The position numbers were made by a program, and so were the translations under genes. Shown here piece after piece: positions 42,741 through 62,194 of a stretch of DNA of 64,000 bases. Origin of the DNA: Juglans regia (taxonomy: Eukaryota; Streptophyta; Magnoliopsida; Fagales; Juglandaceae); NCBI RefSeq assembly GCF_001411555.2, contig NC_049904.1:27603370-27667369 (forward strand). The letters are read 5' to 3'. The stretch's first letter is position 1, and each line of letters starts with the position of its first letter. The notes beneath the pieces were generated by a model that saw nothing but the letters and a program-made list of their open reading frames with translations, made no database searches and was not told where the DNA came from.

Positions 42741-45182
42741 CTGCAACAAACAAATATCGAAGTTGAACAGGAAGAATAAGATGAACATAAAAGAGTAAAC
42801 TATAGCCTATTTAAACCGACAGGCAAAAGGAATCATAAAAATTAGTAATATGGGATGTTGCTAATTGACAATGATTCAACAGATAATAGCAAAGCGCACA
42901 TAAATTCAACCAAAGAGCATAATTAAACAAACAGAGAGAGAAAACTCGATCCCACCTGAAAGGAAGATTCTTGCGATCCATTGTCTGATTTAGAGGCAGA
43001 AACAACGCAGAGATTTCATTTATTAATGGAGATTGAATTTTCGGGGAACGAAGAAGATTCGTTAAGGATGAAGGAGAAAAAATCTGCAAAAATATCCCAG
43101 GAAAGAAAGGCTGGTAATATACACTTAAAACATTATTATTTAGTATCCGACAAAACAAAGGAGAAAACACAAACAATCATAGTATGAAGTCCAAAACTTT
43201 TGGCTCAAGCAAAGCACATAAAAACAATCACCATGTTTGCATAAAATGCATTCTACATTAAAGCAGTCCAAACAAACCCTTGACCATGTCTATACCAAAC
43301 TCCAAAATCACAAAAGTATAATTCTAATTATACAACAACACATAACTAGATCGAACTACACAAGCATGCCATACGAAATCTGGACTAAATTTTAGCATAA
43401 ATAAGCCCACCCAAAAGTAGTTTTATGCAAAAATCATTAATTGGCCCAAACCAAACGAAAAGTTGCAAGAATTAGGAATTTCTCAAAATTTCCTCATGCA
43501 AGGGAGACAAAGTACACGCATATATAAACAAAATAAAGTAACCTAAAGAGCCAAGTGACTTGTATGCGCAAATCCATCACGAATTTCCCACCAGAAAATG
43601 CATAGACAACAAAATTCATCAAACCCATGAGCGGATTTCTCAATATATTAAACCAAAGAACTGGATCACCGAAAATTGAAAAGGAAAAAAAACACAGATT
43701 GCGATTTCTTAGAAATATAATCTCAGATTTGTATGTATTAACAAAAAAAAATAGAAACAAGCACACAAAGATAATCAACACGCATTAGCTGAAAAAAAAA
43801 AACAAATCTGAAAGATGAGGTTTAGATCTGTTAGATTTAAAATTTTATTTCTAAAAAATCAGAAAACAAAAATAAAAAGAGGTGTTGATTTTTACAGATG
43901 ATAAAAAAAAAACCAGAACATGAAGAGCAAACAAACAAACAACAACTGAAAAAACACAAAAAAAAAAAAATTTGAAAGATGAAACCTCAAATTCGCAAGA
44001 TTTAAAAATAATAAAGTTGAAGAAATAAATAAATGAAAGAAAACACAGATATGAGGGTGGGAAGTGTAGTGTGTGTAAGAGAGCAGAAGAAAGAGAGATA
44101 GAAAGTGTTGTGTGTGAGTGCGACTGAATTCCTATCTGCAAACATTAAACCCTCCAATCAATTAATTCAACCAAAATCGCCCATAAAGTCGCACACAACC
44201 AGACCCACACAATGACAATCGCCCTACTGAAAACCCATTTCCAACACCTTGATTTAAAAAACTCTGGAAACCCATATGAGGGTATCTGTATTTAGCCTTG
44301 GATTAAACAAAATTAAAATTAGAAAAGAAACTCAGGCTCAATCAATCTGAACCGCTGCAAACCCTAAAACGAAGGACAACAAAATCAATCAAATGCCTGT
44401 GAGGATTACCTGGGATAGAGGAAGAGCAACCCATGGTGAGCAGAGACAGTATGTATGGTTCAGAGGAGAGTGCGAAAGACTGCAAAAATGGCTTATGGGT
44501 GGAATCAAGGTCGTTAATGGCCGGTGAACTTGACACTCTGTGGAGCCCATCTACAAATCAATAAATCCGTTACGCAAATAAAGTATACACCCACTACACA
44601 AACTCACTAATCTATGCTAAGGGAATGATCAATCAGACAATTCTCATACAATAAAGTTCACGCTTTGCACGAGAAACATGATATGCAAACAAAAATATCC
44701 AACTAACAAATCCCAATTCCTGTGCAAACAAACTGTAAATGAAACCTCAACCCAAGAAATTGGAAAGGCATCAAGTTCACATCAAACCAAAACAAAACTA
44801 CAAAAACCAAACAAACAAACAAACACAGTATCGGAAACAGACAAACAACACCAAACAGAATCGGAAAATAAATGGAAATTGACGATGGCGCATGCATGAC
44901 ATGCGCCACACTGGAAAGGAGTCGTTCGGCCGGTCAAGTCGTTGCCGGAGTCGCTGGGTCCTGAGGTGCTGCGCATGGCGTCGACAGAAGATGAATCGCC
45001 GTGGTTTGAGAACCCCACGCGTTTCCTTTAAACAGCACGTCAGCGCAACGCGCCGCTCCGATTGGCTCCCAGTCCTGTTGACTGCAAGATCGGTGGGTGA
45101 GGCTTCTCCCGGTGGTGCGCGTGTCTAACGATGGTCACCAGAGAAGCTCGAAACGGCTACCCCCTTTATTCGGCCAAAAACC

Positions 45183-45230
<48 letters not shown>

Positions 45231-45471
45231 AAACTGAGGCAAAGGGCCGGCGAGGAGAGGAAGAGGAAGAAGGAGCCAAAGCTCCCTTTCCCCCGAGCTG
45301 GATTCAGAGGAGTGAGTTTCAGAGCAAGGTTCTAGAGAGAGAGCCAGTCTAGTTTGAGAGAGCCGATTTTCGATAGAGACCAAAATGAATGCAGATTACT
45401 GCTTTAACGTGTACTTAACGGAAAACAAGAATTTCCGTTTATAGCCGTCTGATAGGCACTTATATAATAAA

Positions 45472-45507
<36 letters not shown>

Positions 45508-47424
45508 CTTCTTATCCCATTGCTTTGCATCAGGCGAGCGTGATCAAATATGTATTAAAAAACAGTTCCTCTTCAGAACAGTCTGACCGTTCTTATAGGT
45601 TTAACAACCCCCAATTAGAATGAGACATGTAAGGGATTTCATAAAATGCAAAGTAGATTTTTTTCATCTGATTACACCCATCTGAGAAGAGGAGCCCTTC
45701 ACTCATGCCTCACTGCCTCTAATGAAAGTGTCTTGCCGCCACCAGCGACCACTACCAATTCCACCACTCATTGCCGCCACCATCAGATGACCACTACCAG
45801 CTCCATTTCTTGTTGCCGCCACCAGTCCAACATCCAACCACCAGTCCGTCGATGACCCAGCCACCCAGTTCGACACAGCCACCACTCCTCTTCGTAAAAA
45901 TGCTTTGTTTCTTAGTGTAAAAGATTCATGAAATGGTATGGATAAAAGATTCAAATGATTTTTTCTCTCCCTCATACTATTGCCCCCCGCCTGCATGTTA
46001 AATTCATTATAAATGTTTCAGTTGTGGTCCATATAAAGTATTCTCATATGGATCATGGTAGGTTTGTTTTATTCTTTTGTGATAAAAGATAGACATGTGA
46101 AACCGGGCCAGTTTTTCTAGTTTTCAGCCATGACGAAGGTGAGGGGACCAGAAACGTGTTAAGGGCCAAGGCTATCTACAAGAAAAAAAAAGTTGAATGA
46201 ATTTATTGTTGTTTTCTGTTAGTTACTTGCTAATGCTCTATCGTTTATGTTGAGTTGGAGATGCATGTGTTCCCTTTTCTACCAAAGGATACTATTACAA
46301 GCAGCTTTCAGGTATTGAAAATTTGCAGAGAGGAGAGGGGCGAGGGATCTGGGTTTCAAGAGAGAGAGGGGAGTTTAAAAAATTGTGTGTCGTGCGGTCA
46401 CATATGGGCTAGTGTGGCAGCAGAGGCTGGAGGATCGGGTTTTGTCAGAGATGGCTGCGGTGAGACGAGCCTCATCGAGCGGAGGCTGGATGGAGGCGTA
46501 GTGGTGCATGTGTGGGGCTTCAGAGAGGAGGAGGTTTCGGTGGACTCCAGAGGGAGGAAATCATTTTTATATTATCAGGTGTGGACAGGTATATTGCATA
46601 TGAAATGGAGGAGCTACGTGTGAGTCTTTAATTGGATGGCTGTTATTTTAGAAGGAACAGATGGATCGGACCGGCTATAAGATACTCTCATTAAAAAAAA
46701 AGTGAGCTTCTACAACTATAGAGTTAAGTTAATTTTTTCTAAATGTCTGTCATTGATATATCATTTAAAAAAAAACAACATATATCTCTTGAGTATGTAA
46801 GAAGTATATTTTTTTTAGAGCGGTGTTACTCTACCACTAGTTGCTTTTACAACTTTTTTTTAAAAAGTTTTTTATTCATATTTTTTTAATATATTTAAAT
46901 ATTTATTAAAAAATAAAAAAATACATCAAGGAATATATAAGGCAAGGAAAAAGATAAATTGAGAAATTATACAAAGAATTAGCCCCACCCTATAATAATT
47001 TCTTCGTCCGATCGAGGACCCCATCTTCAACTACTTAATTGTTCAGTCTTGAATGAGCTATGCAAGTTTTATTCTTAATATCACTAATAATATTGGAAGG
47101 TGAAGGGCTCACTTCATTTGGACGTGATAGGTATTTGTCGCTTTCGCTTTTGCTTTTTCTATTCCTTATATATATGGTCAGCAAGCAAGACTGAACATCA
47201 TATAGAAGAGTGCACTCAAGCGAGGGAAAGATTTGGAAAAGATGCTCACTGAAGGATGAATATATATATATATATATATATATATGAGTAATTTTAAATA
47301 TAATCATATAATCATTTTGAAAAAAAATTAATCTATTATTAAAAAATTAATTTTCTTTTCATGTAAATTTCGTATTTATTCATTTTTTTAAAATAATTGT
47401 GTTTACCTACTGTAACTATAATTT

Positions 47425-47464
<40 letters not shown>

Positions 47465-48141
47465 TAGTAATAGAGCAACGTCCAAGAAAAGTTTGTCTAA
47501 TTTAGATTTTTTACAAAAATCATATGATTTTTTACAAAAAAAAAAAAATTAATTCAAAATATGCCATAGTTTAATAAAATTTTACAAATTGATCATTTTG
47601 CTAAATTTGTTTAATACAAGTTTAACAAAAAGATTAGTTCAAAATGTTGGTTGGCTGGCTGGTTTGTGGCAGACTATGTAATGCATGACACCTCTTTATG
47701 ATCATCATATAAATTAAGTCGTGGAAGATGCATATATATTATGATCATACAATGTGTCACAAGTATATATTAATTTGTACATTAAGTACTTAGAATTCAT
47801 ATTTTTAATCATGTTACATCCCTTACTATAGAACTATAAAAGAGAGTTCGCGCGTCGAGATCTCAATGCGATGCAGTTCAATTTCTTTCGTTCAATATTT
47901 AATAAATAATGTTCTTTTATGTCATTTTTATTAATTCTTTAAATGAAATATGTTTTTATTTAAATAGGACTTATTAAAATGAGGGAAGGGTATAATTATA
48001 TGATTTTACAACATTACCCTTAGTTTTACTTATTTTATGTATTTTAAGTATAAAGCTCTTTTAATCATAGCCATTGACTTGTTGGGTAAGGAAAATATCT
48101 TCCTAAATTGAATCCCCATCATCCATTTTAGCTTCTAAGAA
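42741..48141. other. Region with no supported gene; several microsatellites
   Basis: ORFs here lack recognisable domains and sit in low-complexity sequence. On the minus strand an ATG-GGT-TGC exon-like start (MGCSSSIPG, 44431-44407) ends at a GTAATC donor. Its MGC beginning would suit N-myristoylation, but no matching downstream exon is seen. Microsatellites are (GA)n at 45185-45222, (TA)n at 45474-45505, 47262-47286 and 47427-47462. The GC-rich stretch 44880-45130 may be a promoter or 5' region. From 45640 to 46640 there are Ser/Thr/His-rich and Gly/Glu-rich ORFs that I could not assign. Confidence 0.45.
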
Positions 48142-48650
48142 TATTAATATTGGTCTATGCATATGCATATGCATATACAAAATCATCTCTTTTATATATT
48201 CACTTTGTCATTTAAATAAAATTTTCACGTTAGCTTATACAGACAAAATAATAAAAAAATATGATTATTAATTTTTTGTTTTTTTTATATATATATTTTG
48301 CAATTACCATGCACTACATACATTTGAAATTAATAATACAAACACAATAATAAAAAATATAATTTTTTTTATATATTATATTAAAAATATAATAAAATGA
48401 AAAATATATATATAATATATTATAATAATAAAATGAATGTGCAAGTAAATGTTTGTTGTGTTGTTGAAGGAGAGAGAAAAATAAAAGATTGTGAGAGAGA
48501 GAGTGGGAGGAGAGATAAATAACGATTAAAATATGATTTGTATCGTGAATAGTAGTTATCTAAATTTGGATAAGAACTATTTATAAGTAGTTAAATATTT
48601 AAATATACATAAATTAATATGAAAGATTTTAGGATCATATTATGTAAATA
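48142..48650. mobile_element. MITE-like element, family C
   Basis: It opens ATTGGTCTATGCATATGCATATGCATAT, like the ends of the element at 12547-13100. It holds the reverse complement of that element's interior (GTGCAAGTAAATGTTTGTTGT, GTGAATAGTAGTTATCTAAATTTGGATAA). The right inverted repeat is eroded and runs into a (TA)n tract (48661-48688). Confidence 0.65.
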
Positions 48651-48656
48651 TAATTT

Positions 48657-48690
<34 letters not shown>

Positions 48691-48932
48691 TAGATCAAGG
48701 AGTTGAAAAGTCATTAAGCCTTATTACCCCCGTCATATCCGTCGGCTTCCAAACTCAAGCAGTATGGCGCACATGGACACCTAGTTCCTTTTGCTAATAT
48801 AATGGAAAAAATAATTTGCTTCAGGTAACGGATTGTACGAGAAAATATTGAGGGTGAGAAACGAATTTTAAATCCAAACTCAAGCACCCATGATGCAAAG
48901 TGAGAGAGAGGATAAACTTCTCTTGGAGATTT

Positions 48933-49184
48933 ACCTGTAAATATCGCAAAACCATCAGCTAATACTCTTGCCAAATCAGGAAGGGTCTCGTTGAGATATC
49001 TTGGAGACAAGTAATCCAGAGCATCTGAAACAATTACAAGGGAAAACGATTTTGGCCTATATGGAAGAGGAAACTTGATATCAGCTACACGCACAACGCC
49101 TTTGCGGACGAGAGCTTTGCAGTTAGTATCTGCATCCTTTATATCATATGGTTTCACGCCCCAGGCTTCAGTTTCCTCCTTTAA
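48933..49184 (-). pseudogene. CGR2/CGR3-like pectin methyltransferase gene fragment (one exon)
   Basis: An 84-codon minus-strand stretch reads KEETEAWGVKPYDIKDADTN, CKALVRKGVVRVADIKFPLP and FSLVIVSDALDYLSPRYLN, then LPDLARVLADGFAIFTG. It matches an internal part of the Golgi CGR2/CGR3-type proteins linked to pectin methylation (known of the family). The stretch ends at a good donor ACAG/GTAAAT. The next family exon is absent downstream, and upstream residues (CMLVQTPVRWFLNC) do not fit the family. The fragment has no internal stop, and reading runs on through the donor to a stop at 48714. This is a partial copy without promoter or termini. Confidence 0.82.
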
Positions 49185-49250
49185 GCAATTTAGAAACCAC
49201 CGAACAGGTGTTTGAACCAACATGCAAAATTTTATGCATGCTGTCTCCAT

Positions 49251-50584
49251 ATGCTTTCTTCAAAATAGGAATTGTCCTTCGTTAAACACGTTAAACAGAA
49301 GAGAGAGGGGTCTGAGTCGAGAGAGAGAAGGAAGCAGAAGATGTATAGGACCTTCACTAAAAAGACAAAAACATCCTTGGTCAGACGAACGAAATATAAA
49401 GAACTCAGGACAAAAATGTACACACACGGTTAGATAGAGGGATAAAAGTGAAAGAAGAAAGTGACTGTTTATTCCTATTCATCTGCGTATAGCAGCTTTT
49501 AAGATATAAGGGATAGAGAGAGAGAAATCAGAGAGAGCGCGCGCAAGTAGGCGCACTTAGGACAGCTTTGAGGAAGAGATAAGAATTTTATGTTTTATTT
49601 TAATGTTTAAAATATTATATTTTAATATTATTATTATATTAAGATTTGAAAAAATTAAATTATTTATTATATTTTGTATGAAGATTTAAAAAATATATAA
49701 TAATAAAATAAAATAAGATAAAAATTTTATATCTCATCTCATCTCATATCTGTCATTAAATTATCATTTTTTTTTAAGTACTAAAAGCAATAATTTAAGT
49801 GAATGCGTCAAAATTCCTTCGCAGTTGCATGTTGATCTGTAGCATGCTCACCTCGAGATCCATTTTGACGTAAATGTAAAGCCAGCCAAGATTAATATAA
49901 TGTGAAAATGGCAGTCAACCTGCTGGGATTGCCTGCTGAATAGACCACGTTAAAACTACTATATACTTACTTCTATAAACTGTCGGTGCTCTAATTTGCA
50001 CTCAAACTATTCATCTGCGACTCGATTTCATTACTGCATTATTATTTTTACTGCATGCGTTATTAATATAGCTACAATGACTAGGAAAAACGAGTTTTTG
50101 GGTAGGAAGATATGCATAAAGTTTATAGATCTTGATCTCCACTTGTCCTAATCACAGTCGATTTCTTGAAAGTAAAATAGCATTACTCGATTATTATAGG
50201 GGTTTTGCATCTTTTTTAAATAAATTCCTTTAGAACCACATATCAAGACCAGGTAAGACCGTAGGATCAATCTATCAAGTTTGCAGTGGTCCTGATTGAA
50301 TTATTAGCAAATTCTATACACTATATTATAATTTCACTTTTATTCTATTAAATAATCATTTATTGTAAGTTTCTTTTATCATCTTATAGTTTATCTTTTG
50401 AGCAGTAAATGCTGCAAATGCTACAAGTGTTAAAAAAGATCAAATGCATTCATCATAATCGTAATTAATAACAGTTACAATAATGAGTCTTATGGCTTAA
50501 TTTTCTATTGAATTTATCCGTCCTTGGCTTATTTAAGAAGCAGCCATTAGAACCAAAGCACAGTCAGTCACTGAGAACTGAGAA
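49251..50584. other. Intergenic region upstream of the peroxidase gene
   Basis: It contains a family A MITE-like segment (about 49585-49760, with TTTGAAAAAATTAAATTATTTATTATATTT and CTCATCTCATCTCATATC) and otherwise AT-rich, non-coding DNA. No gene is supported. Confidence 0.5.
50529..50536 (+). promoter_or_regulatory. Likely TATA box of the peroxidase gene
   Basis: TTATTTAAG lies about 50 bases before the ATG at 50585, a suitable distance for a TATA box with a short 5' leader. Confidence 0.5.
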
Positions 50585-52291
<1,707 letters not shown>

Positions 52292-53269
52292 AAGATATAC
52301 CACAAGTTAAGCTCTTCTTTCCTAGTCTCTGTGTGGGGAAGATTGAGAATTGCAGAATAATATGGGCTTTCTAGATATGCGTTTGTTGCTTAATGGGCAG
52401 TGATTAGTGCAAGTGACCGGTATTAAAATTATAACCGTGTAGAGTACAAACACTGCTTTAATTAGTGTAGGTTTTCTCCTTTCTACCTCATGTGAGGTTG
52501 ACGTTATGATGGGCATGGTGGATGTTGGATGTATGTGTATATCTATGGAGGGTGGTGATGGTGTATGATGCAAGGATTGCAATGATGACAGTCATTAATG
52601 GTTCATGCGTATGCTACTTTTCTTGCAATGTCATGAACATGGCAGCACATTTTGGGTTGGAATCCAATGAAAACGAGAAAAAACAAAAAGGAAAAGAAAA
52701 GAGGCCTTGCTTAAAGCATCAAAGTAATTACTACTAAACAAAACACAGATACAAGAAAAGTAAATTGGAAACTGGAAAGATCTACTAGAAGGATAAAGAA
52801 AAAGGGTAAACAATTATTAGGATAAGATTTGCTGATATAAATGCATATTTTATTATGCATGCCAGCTTCGTGTCGTAGTTTTGTGGGATCAGAACACGTA
52901 TTCATGGTGGTGTTGGGACATGACGGACATGTGTCTGCATCCAATTGCTACCTGTTAGCACAAGAACAAGAGACGAGCCATATCCTATTCAATAATTATT
53001 TTTGCGGTAGGTAGGGAGTAATACTCAAGTCTCAATCTAGTGTCGAGTGCCGGCAAAGCGACGAAGTTTTGGAAGACAGGTTTTTGCCCCACACTAACTC
53101 AAACATACACACGTTCGTTCACAGACTATGGTGCGAGAAACCAAGTCATGATTTTGCACCGGGCAGTGCTTTTTTCAGTTTCGTCGGTTTAAATTGCTTT
53201 TGCCTTTCATAAAACCATGGCAATCAGAACTGTATCGTCTGCAATTTAAAAGACGGTTTGGAATTTTGA

Positions 53270-53535
53270 CTAACTGAGATCAATTCAGTCGAGTTTAATT
53301 TGAAATTGAATCTAATATCTAACTCTCAAATTATTGAATTCATCTCAATTCAAAATTTCTTTATATTTATAATTTTTTTAACTAAATATTTTTTTACATG
53401 CGGGATTCACAACTTTTTAAATTTCTCATAAATACATTTAAGTTTATCTTAACATTTAAATACATCTAAATTCATCTTAAATAAATTTTACAAAATTCAT
53501 TCACCTATCTCAACTCATTACTATTCATAAAGAAC
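53270..53535. mobile_element. MITE-like repeat, family B (reverse copy)
   Basis: It is related to 2219-2545 in the opposite orientation. It carries CTCTCAAATTATTGAATTCATCTC, ACATGCGGGATTCACAAC and TCATCTTAAATAAATTTTAC, ending CTCAACTCATTACTATTCATAAAGAAC. It is diverged, and the borders are approximate. Confidence 0.55.
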
Positions 53536-55710
53536 ACATTTCATCTCAAGAACGTACAAATGAAACCGATTTAATTTGGTGAAGACTGAGGGTTCCCAGG
53601 GTCATGAATCATGATAAGCTCAAGTCAGGTGATGTTCATGAGTTTAGGCACAGAATCAAATTGAGTCATGAAAATGACAAGCAGGAGATACTACTAATAT
53701 GGATTGGGTCTCATAGATACTTCAGTAATTCCGTTTTGCATCTTTTAAGTTTGAACTCAATATTTTAGTACAACCAGGACGTCCAACAAGTTTATTGGAA
53801 TTTACTCCTAAAGCAAGCTTTGAGACTGCAGTAACCCAATAACCAAGTCGAGAAGAGAATTCGGAATCAATGATTTCAACAGTTTTATCCTTAACCAGGG
53901 AGCTCATATCGAAAGCATGACGGATCAGTGACTTTCTCGGGTGCAACTTGCTTTTATTTGTATTCTTTGTATTATACTCTTAATACTCTCTTTTTAGAAT
54001 ACAGAATCAAAATTCGAACTCAAAATCTCTATTATGATACCATATAAAATCATTTATCTTAAAATTTTAAGCGGATAAAAAGAGAAAGATTTAATCATTT
54101 ATATTTATCTTTTTCTTCCCCTTAAACCATGAGGCTGGGAAGATCCGACTCTAGCTACAACTGTGTCTTAAACATTTTTTTACAAATCAAATTCAGCTAT
54201 GTCAAGTGTAAAATGTGTTTTTTCTATACTGACTTGACCTTTTAACTACCTTCCAACATTTGACAAAAAGAAAACGTATTACTGTAGTAGAATGCTAATG
54301 GTCATCCTTTTACGTGACCCCATCATGTCCTTTATATCCTATGCAATCAAGCTGCCCAGAGACTTGTAAAATGGCAAAGCATAGTACCATACTGTTATTC
54401 TACCTGCTTGTATTCATAGTTTGACATCGACACAAACAGTCATTTTTCCCCCCTTTGCCTAAAAACAAGTACACGAAATTTCTTGGTACATACCTTAAAT
54501 GGCGTGTCATTTTTTGTCTGGAAAATGTGAAACCGCAGACACATATATAATATATTAACCACAGTTAGTGCAGAAACGATGTATTTGCAACGTCCTATTC
54601 TAAAACTGAGTAATTATTAGTTTAGGTTGAGTTTGCAGACTCCCGTGATAGTCACAGTGGATACAGACTTGCACAGAATTCACTCAACGAAGACCTTTCG
54701 CTAAAAGTTTGCTCGACAGTACACACTCAGATCCACTTTTGAGAGTCTGTCTTGACTTGTCGAGTCTCATGCCCCAATTCCCAAGATTATATATACGAAA
54801 GAAAAAATTTATTCATTATTTTAATTAATATCATCTTTTTATCATCTCATCTTATAATATAATATTAAACAATAAATTTATAAATATAATATAATAAATA
54901 ATTTTTAATCAAAAAATAATAAAAATTAAAATGATGAAAATACGTCAACAATCGCACACACTTACATCATTACATCTAATATGCTTTTGAACCAGGCCCA
55001 CCCATATGAGCAAGAGCAACCTTTATTTTTTTCAACAAAATACAGCAATCCCATCTTAATCTAATCAAAGGGTAGCCTATATCAGAGCCTTTTTCTTTTA
55101 AGAACTAAGAAAAAGTTTTGAACATGGCACCAAACCACAGCTTTTTAAGTTAATGAAAATGTGCTGATAAGGTAAAAGCAATCACGTAATAAGTACAAGG
55201 ACACCCTCGATTCATTGGCTTTCAGCTTTCTAGTCTTTGAGCCATATAATATTCATCTGAACCTTGGAGCTTAAGGATTGCAAGTGGACTGTTCTTCATG
55301 AAATATGGGTGGAGTGTTGTAGATTAGATTTCTTTTATTATGTTTGGAGTTTCTCCAAACATTGAAGAAAATATTCACAAGGAAAGTGGACTAACACCAT
55401 AAAAGTAAAATCATTTAGTTAAAAATGATAGCTAAGATTTTAAGAACTTCACAATGAAGTTGTTCTAGATATCGAAAAGATCCTATTATGAGACAGAAAC
55501 CTTGTGAGTAGCAGCACCCTTTCACGATGGATTGCTCACTTGATGTTTTTGCACTATCAGAAGCAACAACCTAGGAGTTGGAAGTTGGAACAACATTTTT
55601 GTTCTTTTTCTCCTCACAAAAGGATAAATGGTCCGATGGTGCAAAATTACACACTAGAAGTTGATATCAAATATGTTGATAATAAGCTTCAAGGGAACTC
55701 ATCGCGTACT

Positions 55711-56099
55711 TCCCGTTTGGTTTCACAGTTGGTCTTAATTCATCTCATTTCATCTCATCTCATCTCATCTCATCTTAACATCCAAACATCATTCAAATAC
55801 AAATACTTTTCAATTTCAAATTTTTTTAACTTTTCAATTTTTTCATCTAATTATTATCTAATCATTACAACTTTCTCAAACTTCCAAACAAAACACAAAA
55901 AACTATTCAACTTTTTCAAATCTTAAAATAAAATTATATTATAATAATATTTTAACTTCATAATATTTTTATTCAATTTTTTCTCTCATTTTTTCAAATT
56001 CTATAAAACATCTTAACTCAAATCACTTCACTACTATTTACAAACTATCTCACTACTATTCACAGATTTCTCATCCTATTTGCGTAACCAAACGAGGCC
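55711..56099. mobile_element. MITE-like element with CGTTTGGTT inverted ends
   Basis: The left end TCCCGTTTGGTTTCACAG and right end GCGTAACCAAACGAGG form an inverted repeat. The interior has CATCTCATCTCATCTCATCTCATC near 55741-55777 and ends CACTACTATTCACAGATTTCTCATCC. It is non-coding. It may be a distant relative of family A. Confidence 0.7.
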
Positions 56100-56702
56100 T
56101 AAGTTTATCACGGTAGACACAGTCAAACTAGATCAAATACCATCTGCACAACTGGTCTCACACCAAGTCTGGCTCAGCCAAGGACTCGGCCCCGTTTTCA
56201 AGCTAAAACTAACCAAAGAAACAAGGCACCAGGGCCGCGTACACATAGTTTACAATCTCTATGCAGACCTTCCACGTCCTAGTTTTCAAAGTCTGACCGT
56301 TTGAAGCAGATAAAGGCTCGTGTTTTTTTTCCCCATTTGTAGCTGTCTTTTTTCTCCAATTTAGTTTCCATGTTTACAAAGAGAGAATTGAAGAAGAAAG
56401 TGGAAACTGTAAAGACAGGTGAGGAAATTGGAGAACAGAAAAACCGGATCTAGATATTCACAAAAAGTACACTTGATCAAACTAAGCCAATCCAAACAAT
56501 AGGCTCAGAAAGTTCACACTACCCATTTTAAAAATTCAACACAAAGGATCGTAAAGAAAACTCAACAGTGGTCTACCTCATACCTACTGGTGAGATTGCC
56601 CTGAGGGCCTGAATCCTGCCCACATCAAGACATTCAAGGACAGGTCACTTGCATGATTTCAAACTCTGTTCGAAAAACATTAAACTCCCGGTGGTGGTGG
56701 AA

Positions 56703-60428
<3,726 letters not shown>

Positions 60429-62194
60429 TTTTCTGATCAAGATTTGGTAGTAGTCTAGTAGAGTACTGAAATACAAAGCAAAAAATCAACTTGTGGGGTT
60501 GGATTTCAAAGAAAATGAGTGTGAAATTGATGAACAAGCCAACTCAGAGACGCATTACCCAACGAATTTAAGCAAATCCCAGACTCTCGAGTACGAGCCC
60601 TTAAGAAAGAAGAAAAGTTGTGCATACATATACAATTATACAGGCCCAGAAGTGTAGTTATTTGCCTGATCGGACTTGAAGCTGAGTTTCACTCTTGAAA
60701 ACCAACCAAACACCAAAATGGTCGCTTTTTTGTTTTTCTACTTCCTACGTTTTGGTTGGAAAATGGGCTGAAATTTTGCAGATAAAGTACATCAGAAGAG
60801 GCGATGATTATGGAGAAACGAAAACAGAACACTGAAATTGTCGTTTCTCTCTTTGAATAACTGAGCAAAGCAATCGTCGAAAATAAATAAAGTTGTCAAT
60901 CGATAAATACCAAAGAAATGGTTTTTATAAGAATATTTTTTTAGAATTCGAAAAAAAAAAACTATAAGGGAAAGTCGAAGATATTTTCTTAATTGATTGA
61001 AAAAAAAAAAAGATATTTTCTTAATTGGTTGAAAAAAAAAAGATATTTTCTTAATTTTATGTATTTATGGCCGCATTAGAGACTCAGAGAGTAGAGACTC
61101 CCCTTTAAATCCCACAAAAATATTTTGATAAAAATTAAAAGGATTGTACTTATAATCGAACATCCTTTTCATGGTAATTAAATATTTTGGTTTAATATTC
61201 TGCAGAAACTGGAAAAATGTTTAATTAAAAATGGAGGTTTCTGAAACTACTATACATAAAGATCTATTTATGGGTAAAATTGGTATATATTTATACACAT
61301 TTGCTTGGTTTTAGTGAAAACAGCTCAGTTTTAAACCATGACGTTGATTATTCTTAGTCCCTCAACCCAACCATTAATTTAGATAGATATCTGGAGAGCA
61401 ATAAATAGACTAATGAATTGTGATAGAGAGATAAATAAAATGGATTTTAAAGTATTTATTTTAAAAAAATTATACTCGTCATCTTTAAAGTTACACCAAA
61501 TACCACACACTACATATAATTTTTTTCCCCTTAACATGTATGTAATATCTGGATGATGAGCAAAAGCATTCAATTAGTTTAATAAAAATAAAATAAAAAA
61601 TTTAAAATAAATATAGAATTTGAAATGATGAGTAACAAAACTCTTTATTTTATCTAGAACAATGTTAGGTATAGTCTTAAAGTACGAGATTCTCAAACAC
61701 TCTAAAAAGTGTGGCTCACTCTAAAAATTGAGGAGATATGATAGCACTGCTTTAAAAATAAGTTTCAAATTTGTCTTTTTTTTTTCTTTAAATAGAATGC
61801 ATCTACTTATGACGGTATAATTTATTTTTTTATTAAAAATTTAATAAAAATTATAAAACTTATTTTATATATCTATATTTTTCTTAGTTTTGGTCCTAAA
61901 GTTCAAACATAAGTCTTAAAAAACCTTAATTTCAGTGATTGGACATGAGCAAATACTAAAACCTGTTAAAAATCCATCTTGGCCATACTGCGAAACTTGT
62001 GGCCCAATTCCAGGAAACTAAAGACATTATAAAAAAGACAAAATATTATAATCAAAGTCATGTTTAAACAAAGTAACACTTGTATTCAAACTCGAACAAG
62101 AACTTTAAATATTATAATTTATAGGGGGGAAAATTGTAAACAAAATCAGGTTATGGATGTACAGGATGCTGTTCCATTTAAATATAGAAACATT

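Larger units (their letters stand above)
52292..56702. other. Intergenic region with MITEs, no supported gene
   Basis: The peroxidase 3' UTR probably occupies the first few hundred bases. A family B MITE lies at about 53270-53535. AT-rich degraded repeats occur near 54800-54930, and another MITE at 55711-56099 is listed separately. Short ORFs (for example 53722-53946 minus) have no recognisable domain. The CPK 3' UTR is probably within about 56400-56702 on the minus strand. Confidence 0.5.

Noticed and set aside
45131..45352. ORF with a (RE)n tract
   Set aside because: The ORF is created by the (GA)n microsatellite 45185-45222.
46255..46623. 122-codon plus-strand ORF with Gly/Glu-rich sequence
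   Set aside because: No domain recognised, no clear promoter or splice partner; it could be chance in purine-rich DNA.
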